In this document: in pieces, positions 1-5,709 of the stretch
Layout of the letters: each line of letters starts with the position of its first letter
Numbering within the stretch: the stretch's first letter is position 1
DNA from: Bacillus sp. (in: firmicutes)
GTDB taxonomy: Bacteria > Bacillota > Bacilli > Bacillales > Cytobacillaceae
DNA: 6,395 bases
Direction of reading: 5' to 3'
NCBI GenBank assembly: GCA_003457145.1
Contig: DMSR01000526.1
Location: forward strand, 1-6,395
The notes under the pieces: model-generated
What the model was told of the DNA's origin: nothing
Databases searched by the model: none
What the model saw: the letters and a program-made list of their open reading frames with translations, nothing else
Made by a program: the position numbers and the translations under genes

Positions 1-365
1 ACGGTGTCGAGACACTCGAGGATTTGGAAAAGAGAATGATGGTGCTTGGGGCAGAATCCCAGATTAAGGTAATCTGTTTCCAATCGAACCATGAAGGGGA
101 ATTGATTGACAAACTCCACGAAGCGGAAGACTCTGGTATAGATGGGATTATATTTAATCCAGGAGCATTCACGCACTATAGTTATGCAATCAGAGATGCG
201 ATAGCAGGAATCGATTGCCCCGTCATCGAAGTACATATTTCAAATGTTTATGAAAGAGAAACATTCAGGCACAAATCCGTAATAGCTCCTGTGTCCAGGG
301 GGCAGATAGCCGGTCTCGGACTCATCGGTTATGAATTAGCGCTTGAAGCATTTAAAAAAGAGTGA
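1..365 (+). CDS. aroQ: 3-dehydroquinate dehydratase, type II (5' truncated by window edge)
   Basis: Type II dehydroquinase converts 3-dehydroquinate to 3-dehydroshikimate in the cytosolic shikimate (aromatic amino acid) pathway. The frame is open from base 3, giving 120 codons before the TGA at 363-365. The fragment begins GVETLEDLEKR, which aligns with the region just after the N-terminal NGPN loop of B. subtilis YqhS, so roughly 23 residues are missing upstream; the TTG at 24 is an internal Leu codon, not a start. Family landmarks are present in order: FQSNHEGELID, NPGAFTHYSYAIRDA (substrate binding), EVHISN with the conserved His, and FRHKSVIAP with the conserved Arg. The C-terminus ends normally with a short charged tail. 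The next gene starts 22 bases downstream, as in the yqhS-yqhT-efp cluster, so co-transcription is likely. Identification is firm; only the 5' end is unseen. Confidence 0.95.
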   Translation, partial: GVETLEDLEKRMMVLGAESQIKVICFQSNHEGELIDKLHEAEDSGIDGIIFNPGAFTHYSYAIRDAIAGIDCPVIEVHISNVYERETFRHKSVIAPVSRGQIAGLGLIGYELALEAFKKE

Positions 366-387
366 TTTAAAGGGGAGGAACAAGTAT

Positions 388-1449
388 ATGGAAAAAATAC
401 AAAAATTAAGAGCATCCTTTGAAAGACTGGGTATTGATGGGATGCTTATTACAAGTGGCTTTAATCGCAGGTATATGACTGGATTTACCGGTTCTTCGGG
501 AATGGTGTTAATCAGTAATGAAAAAGCCCTTTTTATAACTGATTTCCGTTATACAGAGCAGGCTGCGAAACAGTGTGAAGGGTATGATGTAATCCTGCAT
601 AAAGGCCTTATCCAGGATGAAGTTTCTGCACAGGCAAAGGTACTTGGCATTCATAAGCTTGGATTTGAAGAAAGCCATGTGACGTATTCCGCCTATAGAG
701 AACTTGACAAAGCGCTTGAAGCAGAACTTGTCCCAGTCTCTGGGGAAATTGAAAAGTTACGCTTGATTAAGACGGAATCAGAGATTAAGATATTAAAGGA
801 AGCTGCAGCCATTGCAGATGCTGCGTTTACACATATACTTGAGTTTATCCGACCAGGAAGAACAGAGCTTGAGGTATCAAATGAACTAGAATTCTTTATG
901 AGAAAGCAAGGGGCCACTTCTTCTTCATTTGATATTATCGTTGCTTCCGGCTATCGTTCAGCCCTTCCTCACGGAGTGGCAAGTGACAAGGTGATTGAAG
1001 CGGGTGATTTTGTTACCCTTGATTATGGTGCATACTATAAAGGTTATGTCTCCGATATTACACGTACCGTTTCCCTCGGCAACCCAGTGGATAAACTGAA
1101 GGAAATCTATGATATAGTTCTTGAAGCCCAGCTTCGTGGAATGGCCGGTATTAAACCGGGCATGACAGGAAAGGAAGCTGATGCGCTGACCCGAAACTTT
1201 ATCACTGAAAAAGGTTATGGAGAATACTTCGGGCATTCAACTGGACACGGAATTGGCCTGGAAGTGCACGAAGGACCTGGTCTTTCCTCAAGATCAGACA
1301 CCGTCCTTGAATCAGGGATGGTTGTTACTGTGGAACCAGGAATTTATATTGCCGGTCTTGGCGGAGTCCGGATTGAGGATGATACCTTGATTACTTTAGA
1401 CCATAATGAGTCCCTGACACACTCTACGAAAGAACTCATCATACTTTAA
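388..1449 (+). CDS. papA: Xaa-Pro aminopeptidase, M24 family (YqhT/PapA-like)
   Basis: A cytosolic dinuclear-metal aminopeptidase expected to remove an N-terminal residue preceding proline. The ATG at 388 is chosen because AGGGGAGG at 371-378 lies at ideal distance; an in-frame TTG at 343 would overlap aroQ and lacks such a site. The product has 353 residues, the usual length for this family. Residues 1 to about 128 form the creatinase-type N-terminal domain and 135-350 the pita-bread catalytic domain. All five metal ligands are visible: D212 (TLDYG), D223 (VSDITRT), H287 (GHSTGHGIG), E316 (VEPGIY) and E330 (RIEDD), together with the catalytic-site histidines H195 (LPHG) and H294 (VHEGPG). 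There is no signal peptide. It sits between aroQ and efp as in B. subtilis, and the downstream efp site begins 10 bases after its stop. Proline-peptide turnover beside EF-P, which resolves polyproline stalls, is a suggestive pairing, but a functional link is inference. The symbol follows the yqhT/papA naming. Confidence 0.95.
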   Translation: MEKIQKLRASFERLGIDGMLITSGFNRRYMTGFTGSSGMVLISNEKALFITDFRYTEQAAKQCEGYDVILHKGLIQDEVSAQAKVLGIHKLGFEESHVTYSAYRELDKALEAELVPVSGEIEKLRLIKTESEIKILKEAAAIADAAFTHILEFIRPGRTELEVSNELEFFMRKQGATSSSFDIIVASGYRSALPHGVASDKVIEAGDFVTLDYGAYYKGYVSDITRTVSLGNPVDKLKEIYDIVLEAQLRGMAGIKPGMTGKEADALTRNFITEKGYGEYFGHSTGHGIGLEVHEGPGLSSRSDTVLESGMVVTVEPGIYIAGLGGVRIEDDTLITLDHNESLTHSTKELIIL

Positions 1450-1471
1450 TTCTGCACTAGGAGGACAAACA

Positions 1472-2029
1472 ATGATTTCAGTTAACGATTTTCGTACTGG
1501 TTTAACAATTGAAGTGGATAATGGCATTTGGCGTGTACTTGATTTTCAACATGTAAAACCAGGCAAGGGGGCAGCTTTTGCTCGCTCAAAGCTTCGTAAT
1601 CTTCGTACTGGAGCAATTCAGGAAAAGACTTTTCGCGCTGGAGAGAAAGTAGCGAAAGCACAGATTGACAACCCTAAAATGCAATACTTATATGCAAACG
1701 GCGATCAGCATGTATTCATGGATAATGAAACATATGAACAAATTGAACTGCCGGCATCAGCTATTGAATATGAATTGAAGTTTCTAAAGGAAAACATGGA
1801 AGTCCACATCATGCAATACGGCCACGAAACACTTGGCGTAGAGCTTCCAAACACAGTTGAACTGGAAGTTACTGATACTGAACCAGGAATCAAAGGTGAC
1901 ACTGCCTCAGGCGGAACAAAGCCTGCAACACTGGAAACAGGACTTACTGTTCAAGTACCTTTCTTCATCAACCAGGGCGACAAGCTGATTATCAATACTA
2001 CTGACAGTTCATACGTATCACGTGCTTAA
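1472..2029 (+). CDS. efp: Translation elongation factor P
   Basis: EF-P binds between the P and E sites of the ribosome and relieves stalling at consecutive prolines. The 185-residue length is standard. The N-terminal KOW-like domain covers about residues 1-62, followed by two OB-fold domains; the C-terminal one carries the family signature around [16 protein letters not shown] and ends with the typical [15 protein letters not shown] segment. The tip loop reads KPGKGAAF, with Lys32 at the position that is post-translationally modified (5-aminopentanolylated in B. subtilis). The ATG is preceded by a perfect AGGAGG at 1459-1464. The gene follows papA by 22 bases and is ended by an intrinsic terminator 18 bases after its stop, so it is the last gene of the housekeeping unit. 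Confidence 0.98.
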   Translation: MISVNDFRTGLTIEVDNGIWRVLDFQHVKPGKGAAFARSKLRNLRTGAIQEKTFRAGEKVAKAQIDNPKMQYLYANGDQHVFMDNETYEQIELPASAIEYELKFLKENMEVHIMQYGHETLGVELPNTVELEVTDTEPGIKGDTASGGTKPATLETGLTVQVPFFINQGDKLIINTTDSSYVSRA

Positions 2030-2046
2030 TAAACATGTTAATTTGG

Positions 2047-2078
2047 AAAACCTGCCACTTTTATAGGCAGGTTTTTTT
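2047..2078 (+). terminator. Rho-independent terminator after efp
   Basis: A perfect 10-bp stem (AAAACCTGCC at 2047-2056 pairing with GGCAGGTTTT at 2066-2075) encloses a 9-base loop and runs into seven T residues at 2072-2078. It closes the aroQ-papA-efp unit and separates it from the accessory genes downstream. Confidence 0.93.
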
Positions 2079-2279
2079 GTGTGCATTTTTTCTGCATTTT
2101 CTAATTTTAAAAAGGTAACAAAGTTTACACAATTTCTCGTAAATTTCTGCACTAAATCTGCTTAAAATTAAGGTGCGGGCAATTCAAGGGATAAGCAAGA
2201 TAATAATGAATTTTATTGTGGGAAGTTTTGGGGATTTTTTTATTAGCTTTCTGCTATTTGTACTTACGTAAAAACTAAA

Positions 2280-2288
2280 AGGAAGGAT
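2280..2288 (+). promoter_or_regulatory. Ribosome-binding site of the PCYCGC lipoprotein gene
   Basis: AAGGAAGGA lies 7 bases before the ATG at 2296 and supports that start. The 200-base leader between the efp terminator and this site is AT-rich. It contains a TTTACA hexamer at 2124-2129, an 8-bp palindrome TTACGTAA at 2264-2271 and a GATAATAAT stretch at 2199-2207, but I find no -35/-10 pair with correct spacing that I would call a promoter. Confidence 0.7.
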
Positions 2289-2295
2289 GTAAGTT

Positions 2296-2748
2296 ATGAG
2301 ACGCTTTAGCGCAATATTTGCCACAGGCATTTTAGCAGCGAGCTTGCTTACGGGCTGCGGTGCGGAGAAAAGCAATGATGAACTGGTTCTTGACTCGAAA
2401 CATTTGCCATTGCCTGATTATGTGCTTAATGCTTCACCAATCGTAAAGGAAACGTATATAATGGCTGCCAAATATCCTGAGGTGATTTCGTCAGTCCCTT
2501 GTTACTGTGGATGTTATGAGCAAGACGGACATGTAAGTAACCTGGACTGCTTCATTGGTGAAATGGGATCGGATAAGGAGGTTCTCGAATGGGATCCGAT
2601 GAGCATATCCTGAGACATTTGTGTAGATATCGCCCGGGAGGCGGTAGAAATGAATCAGGATGGAAAGGAATTGAAGGAAATACATCGTTTAATACTTAAA
2701 AAATATGAGAGTTTTGGCACGCCGACCCCAACTCCTGAACCAAAGTAG
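2296..2748 (+). CDS. PCYCGC-motif lipoprotein, probable selenoprotein (in-frame UGA = Sec106)
   Basis: Seen: a basic, hydrophobic N-terminus with lipobox LLTGC (lipidated Cys21), then the PCYCGC signature at 68-73 (Cys69, 71, 73), Cys85 in NLDCF, and EWDP near 98-101. An in-frame TGA follows at 2611-2613. The same frame then continues 44 codons (DICVDIAREAVEM through a PTPTPEP tail) to TAG at 2746-2748, giving 150 residues if the TGA is read. Family members I recall have WDxHGxxCGxC at this point, so the TGA replaces the first Cys of a CxxC pair, making Sec106-x-x-Cys109. A SECIS-like hairpin follows immediately. Inference: a membrane-anchored, extracytoplasmic selenoprotein with a UxxC redox site and a CxCxC cluster that could bind metal such as copper. 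The family's function is not established to my knowledge. It overlaps the ribosome-binding site of the cytochrome gene. Alternative: a pseudogene with a single Cys-to-stop change (TGT/TGC to TGA). Confidence 0.8.
2616..2652 (+). promoter_or_regulatory. Putative bacterial SECIS stem-loop
   Basis: Directly after the TGA at 2611-2613, the mRNA can fold into a lower 5-bp helix (CATTT 2616-2620 with AAATG 2648-2652), an asymmetric internal loop (2621-2627, including unpaired U, against G2647), and an upper 7-bp helix (TATCGCC 2628-2634 with GGCGGTA 2640-2646, one G-U pair) capped by CGGGA (2635-2639). The apical loop starts 21 nt after the UGA and has G in its second position, within the known constraints for bacterial SECIS elements (roughly 16-37 nt spacing, a G in the first two loop bases). 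The local GC-rich CCCGGG and the CGG Arg codon stand out from the AT-rich gene. No SelB-binding evidence can be had from sequence alone. Confidence 0.72.
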
Positions 2749-2756
2749 GGATTCTA

Positions 2757-3410
2757 GTGAAGAAAATAATAATTGCTATAGGTTTTTTATTAATCACAGG
2801 TACGCTATATGCCCTGAGCTCTTCTGAACCGCAGGATAAAATGCAAAAGACTTATGCGCTTGAAGGAGAAAAAATGTATGCCCAAATGTGTGCTGCATGT
2901 CATGGGGCAACCGGGCTTGGAGAAGGAAAGCTTACAGGCACAGCCTTGAACAATCAGAAGTTTTTAAGTTCAGTTTCCGACAAGGATTTATTCAATTATA
3001 TTAAATTCGGCAGAGTGAAAGCATTGATGCCGGAATATGAATCGGTTTTAACAGACGAAGACATTCAAAAGCTTACAGCCTTCGTGAGAAGCTGGCAGCA
3101 AAAAACAATAAAGTTTGATGCTCCTGAGAAAATTGCCGGTAATCCTGAGAATGGAGAAAGACTTTATGGCTTGTACTGCCTAAGCTGCCATGGTGAATCC
3201 GGCCAGGGCAAAAAAACGATGGGGACTATGCTTGCCAATACTGAATACTTAAAATACACAACAGATCATCAAATTTGGATATCTACAGCTTATGGGCGTG
3301 ATAAAACGAGAATGGGTCCTTCGTTAAAAGGACTTGATGGAGTCCGCCAATTAACAAAACAGGAAATCAGCGATGTCGTCTTGTTTATTCGCGGTTTCCA
3401 AGAAAAGTAG
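2757..3410 (+). CDS. Diheme c-type cytochrome, membrane-anchored or exported
   Basis: An extracytoplasmic electron carrier of two fused class I cytochrome c domains, 217 residues. Residues 1-23 are a positively charged, hydrophobic export signal that may remain as a membrane anchor; there is no lipobox Cys. Domain 1 (about 35-117) has CAACH (Cys45, Cys48, His49) with Met91 (ALMPEYE) as probable distal ligand. Domain 2 (about 130-217) has CLSCH (Cys141, Cys144, His145) with Met186 (RMGPSL) as probable distal ligand. The start is GTG at 2757, in frame with the signal peptide; only a weak AGGG site at 2747-2750 precedes it and overlaps the upstream stop, which suggests translational coupling to the lipoprotein gene. 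CcmE and CcmF encoded downstream could attach its hemes. The redox partner (oxidase, reductase or dehydrogenase) is not in the window. Stop is TAG at 3408-3410, inside an 8-bp tandem repeat. Confidence 0.93.
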   Translation: MKKIIIAIGFLLITGTLYALSSSEPQDKMQKTYALEGEKMYAQMCAACHGATGLGEGKLTGTALNNQKFLSSVSDKDLFNYIKFGRVKALMPEYESVLTDEDIQKLTAFVRSWQQKTIKFDAPEKIAGNPENGERLYGLYCLSCHGESGQGKKTMGTMLANTEYLKYTTDHQIWISTAYGRDKTRMGPSLKGLDGVRQLTKQEISDVVLFIRGFQEK

Positions 3411-3424
3411 AAAAGTAGAAAAGT
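3401..3424 (+). repeat. Three tandem copies of AGAAAAGT
   Basis: Three perfect 8-base units at 3401-3408, 3409-3416 and 3417-3424 cover the last codons and stop of the cytochrome gene. Because the stop lies at the junction of units one and two, gain or loss of a unit should leave the protein unchanged. Probably a replication-slippage product. Confidence 0.8.
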
Positions 3425-3428
3425 AAAA

Positions 3429-3463
3429 GAGCATCTCGATAAACGAGATGCTCCGATTTTTTT
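3429..3463. terminator. Bidirectional intrinsic terminator between convergent genes
   Basis: A perfect 10-bp stem, GAGCATCTCG (3429-3438) with CGAGATGCTC (3444-3453), has a 5-base loop. On the + strand it is followed by CGA and seven T residues (3457-3463). On the - strand the stem is followed by TTTTACTTTTC, a weaker but usable U-tract. It can end both the cytochrome transcript and the rhodanese transcript, whose stop codon at 3462-3464 abuts it. Confidence 0.92.
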
Positions 3464-3824
3464 ATTGTTCAATATCATATTTCCAGTCATTCATTCCGCC
3501 AGTCATATTATAGATATTTTTAAATCCATTTTCTGCGAGTATTCCGCTTGCCTCAGCAGAGCGGTTGCCGCTTCGGCAAACGATTAAATACTTTTTATCC
3601 TGATCTAATTCGGAAAGCATGCCTTCAATAACCTGAAGTGGCATCAATGCTGAATCAGGAATATGTCCAGCGGCGAACTCTTCGGGAGTGCGGACATCAA
3701 TTACCTCCACCTCTCCATTGTCGATCATTTCTTTAGCTTCATCGACTGAAACATTAGTATAGGTACCAGCAGAACATCCAGTTATGAAAAATAGCAACAT
3801 AAAAGCAACGAGTATTTTCTTCAA
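3462..3824 (-). CDS. Rhodanese-domain lipoprotein
   Basis: A single-domain rhodanese, 120 residues, anchored to the outer face of the membrane. The lipobox FITGC gives lipidated Cys17 after a short hydrophobic signal. Residues about 24-118 are the rhodanese fold: VIDVRTPEEFAAGHIP near 41-56, then the active-site loop CRSGNRS with catalytic Cys83, and TGGMNDW near the C-terminus. A six-residue active-site loop fits a sulfur-type (not arsenate/phosphatase-type) rhodanese. The start is TTG (complement of 3822-3824), supported by AGGAGTGAT at 3831-3839 on the same strand. It converges on the cytochrome gene and shares its terminator. The extracellular substrate is unknown: persulfide, thiosulfate or thiol relay chemistry are possible. 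Its place between a putative surface selenoprotein plus cytochrome and a ccm unit suggests a role in extracytoplasmic thiol or sulfur handling, which is inference. Confidence 0.93.
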   Translation of the reverse strand: MKKILVAFMLLFFITGCSAGTYTNVSVDEAKEMIDNGEVEVIDVRTPEEFAAGHIPDSALMPLQVIEGMLSELDQDKKYLIVCRSGNRSAEASGILAENGFKNIYNMTGGMNDWKYDIEQ

Positions 3825-3847
3825 TTTTGTATCACTCCTATTAAATA

Positions 3848-3876
3848 CTTATAGCGGTATTTTAACTGATTTTTAA
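3848..3876 (-). promoter_or_regulatory. Possible sigma-A promoter for the rhodanese gene
   Basis: Reading the - strand, TTAAAA (complement of 3871-3876) and TATAAG (complement of 3848-3853) are separated by 17 bases. The expected transcript start, near 3841, lies just upstream of the ribosome-binding site. The -10 matches 5 of 6 and the -35 only 4 of 6 consensus bases in an AT-rich region, so this is tentative. Confidence 0.35.
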
Positions 3877-4018
3877 AAAAGAGTGTATAGACAAATTGTG
3901 TCAAAAACCTTTTGCCTTCAAAACTTTGAGGAGGAGTCTAAAAAACATATTCACTATAAAGAACATTATAACTATATTTATTCCTTTTGAAGTAATTATC
4001 ATTAGAAATATTGACCAA

Positions 4019-4091
4019 TTTGTTGAAAGTTTTTGACGAATTTAAAAAGTTTTTTCCAGGGTAACAAAATGTTCAATAGTGTTTCAACAAA
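4019..4091. repeat. 10-bp perfect inverted repeat in the spacer upstream of the ccm-linked gene
   Basis: TTTGTTGAAA at 4019-4028 is the exact reverse complement of TTTCAACAAA at 4082-4091, with 53 bases between. Pairing does not extend further on either side. Overlapping the left arm, TTGA motifs recur at 4011, 4023 and 4033, about one helical turn apart. This could be a regulator-binding arrangement, but AT-rich sequence raises the chance of coincidence. Confidence 0.5.
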
Positions 4092-4092
4092 A

Positions 4093-4105
4093 TGAGAGTG
4101 TCTCA
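4093..4105. promoter_or_regulatory. Candidate operator dyad TGAGA-GTG-TCTCA
   Basis: A perfect 5-bp inverted repeat with a 3-base centre stands directly before a TATAGT hexamer at 4109, about 75 bases upstream of the gene at 4180. I do not recognise a specific regulator for it. Confidence 0.3.
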
Positions 4106-4179
4106 CCCTATAGTTATATGTATGAGGGATATAGTGAAAAATTTGAATCAATCAGAAATAATGAATAAGGAGGATTTTT

Positions 4180-5214
4180 ATGCTTAAAAATGTTCTCGTC
4201 TTACTTCTATCATTTACATTTCCAGTTTTCTTTGTACTAAATAACGTACATGCCGAGGAGGTGTTTGAAGCGGAAAAATTCCCATATGAAGAAATGCAAA
4301 TACAGGTTATGCCTGAGTTTGATTACCCTGAAAATTGGCCAAAAGGAGAACCATCCTTGCTTATTGGATACTACGGAAAAGTGATTAATAAATCTGGCAA
4401 GGATTTTAATGGCTCGATTGAATTTCCACTACCCGTAAAAGACAGTAATTTCAGTGTCTATCTGATTGCGGAGTTTCCAGAAGAAAATAAGCCTGAGGTC
4501 CAGAGGCCATTTAAGATTGACAAAGAAAAGGGAACAGTCAGCTGGGAGCCTGGGAAACCAGTAAAAGCTGATGAAATCTACAGTTTTGTTATCGAATATT
4601 ATGCCAATCCTTTTGATACCGATAAGGCCAATAAAAAATTCGGGTTTGATTTTATACCTCAGGCAGTTATCAAAAAGCTTGATGTCATTGTTTATAACCC
4701 ACTTTCAGCAAAGGAATTCACTATAGATCCAGTCGCAGATACCACAACAAAGAGTGAATACGGACAGGAATTGCACCATTATCAATACACAGATGTAAAA
4801 AAAGGAAAGGCTCTCAATTATAAAGCTTCATATATTAAGGAGGGCAATGAGTCAGCATTATCTATTATCAGTAAAATGAATCCGCCAAATGATGAAAACC
4901 AGAGCGGTTCAGCAACAGAACAAGATCCTAAAATTGCTGCTGCATCAGAAAATCGGCCAATTATTGATGCTGTCGGTGCCAGTATCATTGGAATTTCCAT
5001 CATTATCGCTGGAGGGTTTATGTTCTTCGGCTTACGCGGGAATGGCAACAGGACTTCTGTCCGAAAGCCAAAAAAGAACCTGAAGAAGGATACCAAGAAC
5101 AGTGTACCTGAGCATACAGCCACTGGCGATGAAAAGAAAAAGCTCCGTTCCATGCTGCTGAACGGAAAGATTGACCAAAAGACATACGAAGAAAAAATGA
5201 AAAAGCTCATTTAA
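4180..5214 (+). CDS. Exported one-TM protein of unknown function with SHOCT-like C-terminus, ccm-linked
   Basis: I do not recognise this 344-residue protein by name. Residues 1-25 are a signal peptide with a plausible VHA|EE cleavage site. Residues about 26-225 form an acidic, aromatic-rich extracytoplasmic region, probably beta-sandwich-like (LLIGYYGKVINKSGKDF, GSIEFPLPV, YSFVIEYYANPF). A low-complexity linker (about 233-258) leads to one transmembrane segment (263-284), then a Lys/Arg-rich cytoplasmic tail. The last 25 residues (KKLRSMLLNGKIDQKTYEEK onward) resemble a SHOCT motif, often found at the C-terminus of membrane-associated proteins. There is no Cys anywhere, so it cannot be a CcmG/CcmH thiol reductase and carries no c-heme site. 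AAGGAGGA at 4167-4174 fixes the ATG. ccmE starts 12 bases after its stop, so they are surely co-transcribed. Likely role (inference): an accessory scaffold or chaperone of the cytochrome c maturation system. Confidence 0.88.
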   Translation: MLKNVLVLLLSFTFPVFFVLNNVHAEEVFEAEKFPYEEMQIQVMPEFDYPENWPKGEPSLLIGYYGKVINKSGKDFNGSIEFPLPVKDSNFSVYLIAEFPEENKPEVQRPFKIDKEKGTVSWEPGKPVKADEIYSFVIEYYANPFDTDKANKKFGFDFIPQAVIKKLDVIVYNPLSAKEFTIDPVADTTTKSEYGQELHHYQYTDVKKGKALNYKASYIKEGNESALSIISKMNPPNDENQSGSATEQDPKIAAASENRPIIDAVGASIIGISIIIAGGFMFFGLRGNGNRTSVRKPKKNLKKDTKNSVPEHTATGDEKKKLRSMLLNGKIDQKTYEEKMKKLI

Positions 5215-5226
5215 GGGGTGGAAAGA

Positions 5227-5679
5227 ATGAAGAAAAATACTCTTGTAATGATTGGCGGATTTGTGATAGCGGGTGCGATCCTCTTTTTGCTGATGGCAGC
5301 AACTCCAGGATCCAGTGGCATCGAACTTAAATTAAAGGATCTATTGGAAAATCAGGAAAAGTATAAGGATGACTTTGTCACTGTAGAAGGTTTGCTGATT
5401 GAAGAATCAATAGAATGGAATTCAGAAAAAATACAATTGAAATTTGATGTTAAGGATGCTGAAGAGAATACGCTTCACGTAGTCTATAACGGTGTAAAGC
5501 CTGATAACTTCTCCGAGGGGGTAATTGTTATCCTTCAGGGACACACGGATAAAAAGGATACCTTTTTAGCTGAATCAGTTAAAACAAGGTGCCCATCTAA
5601 GTATGAAGGCGAAGACATGGAGAACTATGACCCAGAACTCCATAAAGAGAAGCTTGATAAAAAAGTAGATGAAAAGTAA
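5227..5679 (+). CDS. ccmE: Cytochrome c maturation heme chaperone CcmE, Cys-type (CxxxY)
   Basis: CcmE carries heme on the outer face of the membrane, accepting it from the CcmABCD side and passing it to CcmF for attachment to apocytochrome c. The 150-residue product has one N-terminal membrane anchor (about 5-26) and a soluble OB-fold domain (about 32-118: LKDLLENQEKYKDDFVTVEG, LKFDVKDAEENTLHVVYNG, EGVIVILQG). The heme-binding segment reads FLAESVKTRCPSKYEGE: Cys122 and Tyr126 replace the His and Tyr of the classical HxxxY. This CxxxY form is the variant known from archaea, Desulfovibrio and some Gram-positives. The C-terminal tail is highly charged. ATG 5227 is preferred over the in-frame GTG at 5218, because AAGGGGTGG (5213-5221) is then the ribosome-binding site. 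Sits 12 bases after the upstream gene and 30 before ccmF. Confidence 0.93.
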   Translation: MKKNTLVMIGGFVIAGAILFLLMAATPGSSGIELKLKDLLENQEKYKDDFVTVEGLLIEESIEWNSEKIQLKFDVKDAEENTLHVVYNGVKPDNFSEGVIVILQGHTDKKDTFLAESVKTRCPSKYEGEDMENYDPELHKEKLDKKVDEK

Positions 5680-5709
5680 AAAGGCCAATGATATGAAGAA
5701 GGTGACAAA

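Larger units (their letters stand above)
3840..4166. other. AT-rich divergent spacer with repeats, no supported gene
   Basis: The spacer lies between the rhodanese gene (leftward) and the 4180 gene (rightward). It contains an imperfect palindrome GACAAATTGTGTC (3889-3901), a stray Shine-Dalgarno-like GAGGAGGAG, direct repeats TTGACNAATTT at 4011 and 4033, a distant 10-bp inverted repeat (4019-4028 with 4082-4091) and a short dyad TGAGAGTGTCTCA (4093-4105). TATAGT hexamers at 4109 and 4130 could be -10 elements, but neither has a good -35 at 16-18 bases. I see no ORF with a valid start and no RNA gene. Confidence 0.6.

Noticed and set aside
343..387. TTG-started 15-residue N-terminal extension of the aminopeptidase
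   Set aside because: It overlaps aroQ and lacks a ribosome-binding site, while ATG 388 has an ideal one and gives the family's usual length.
2087..2161. Repeated TTTCTGCA and AATTTCT words in the leader after efp
   Set aside because: Short, irregularly spaced and AT-rich; no convincing promoter, riboswitch or operator could be built from them.
2296..2613. Reading the lipoprotein as a complete 105-residue protein ending at the TGA
   Set aside because: It would lose the second Cys of the CxxC pair and the family C-terminus, which is preserved in the same frame right after the TGA.
3926..4036. Small ORF behind a strong GAGGAGG (3929-3935), reading through IFTIKNIITIFIPFEVIIIR to a TGA at 4034-4036
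   Set aside because: There is no ATG, GTG or TTG at a usable distance after the Shine-Dalgarno; the only in-frame TTG lies before it. It may be a chance match or a dead remnant.
3950..4138. 9-bp inverted pair TTCACTATA (3950-3958) and TATAGTGAA (4130-4138)
   Set aside because: The arms are far apart in very AT-rich DNA and no plausible structure or site joins them, so chance is likely.
4818..5210. 130-residue antisense ORF opposite the 4180 gene
   Set aside because: It is a Phe/Ser-rich shadow of the Lys/Glu-rich coding strand, with no ribosome-binding site or recognisable domain. The same applies to the other antisense ORFs in the window.
5218..5226. GTG start for ccmE
   Set aside because: The GTG lies inside the ribosome-binding site serving ATG 5227.
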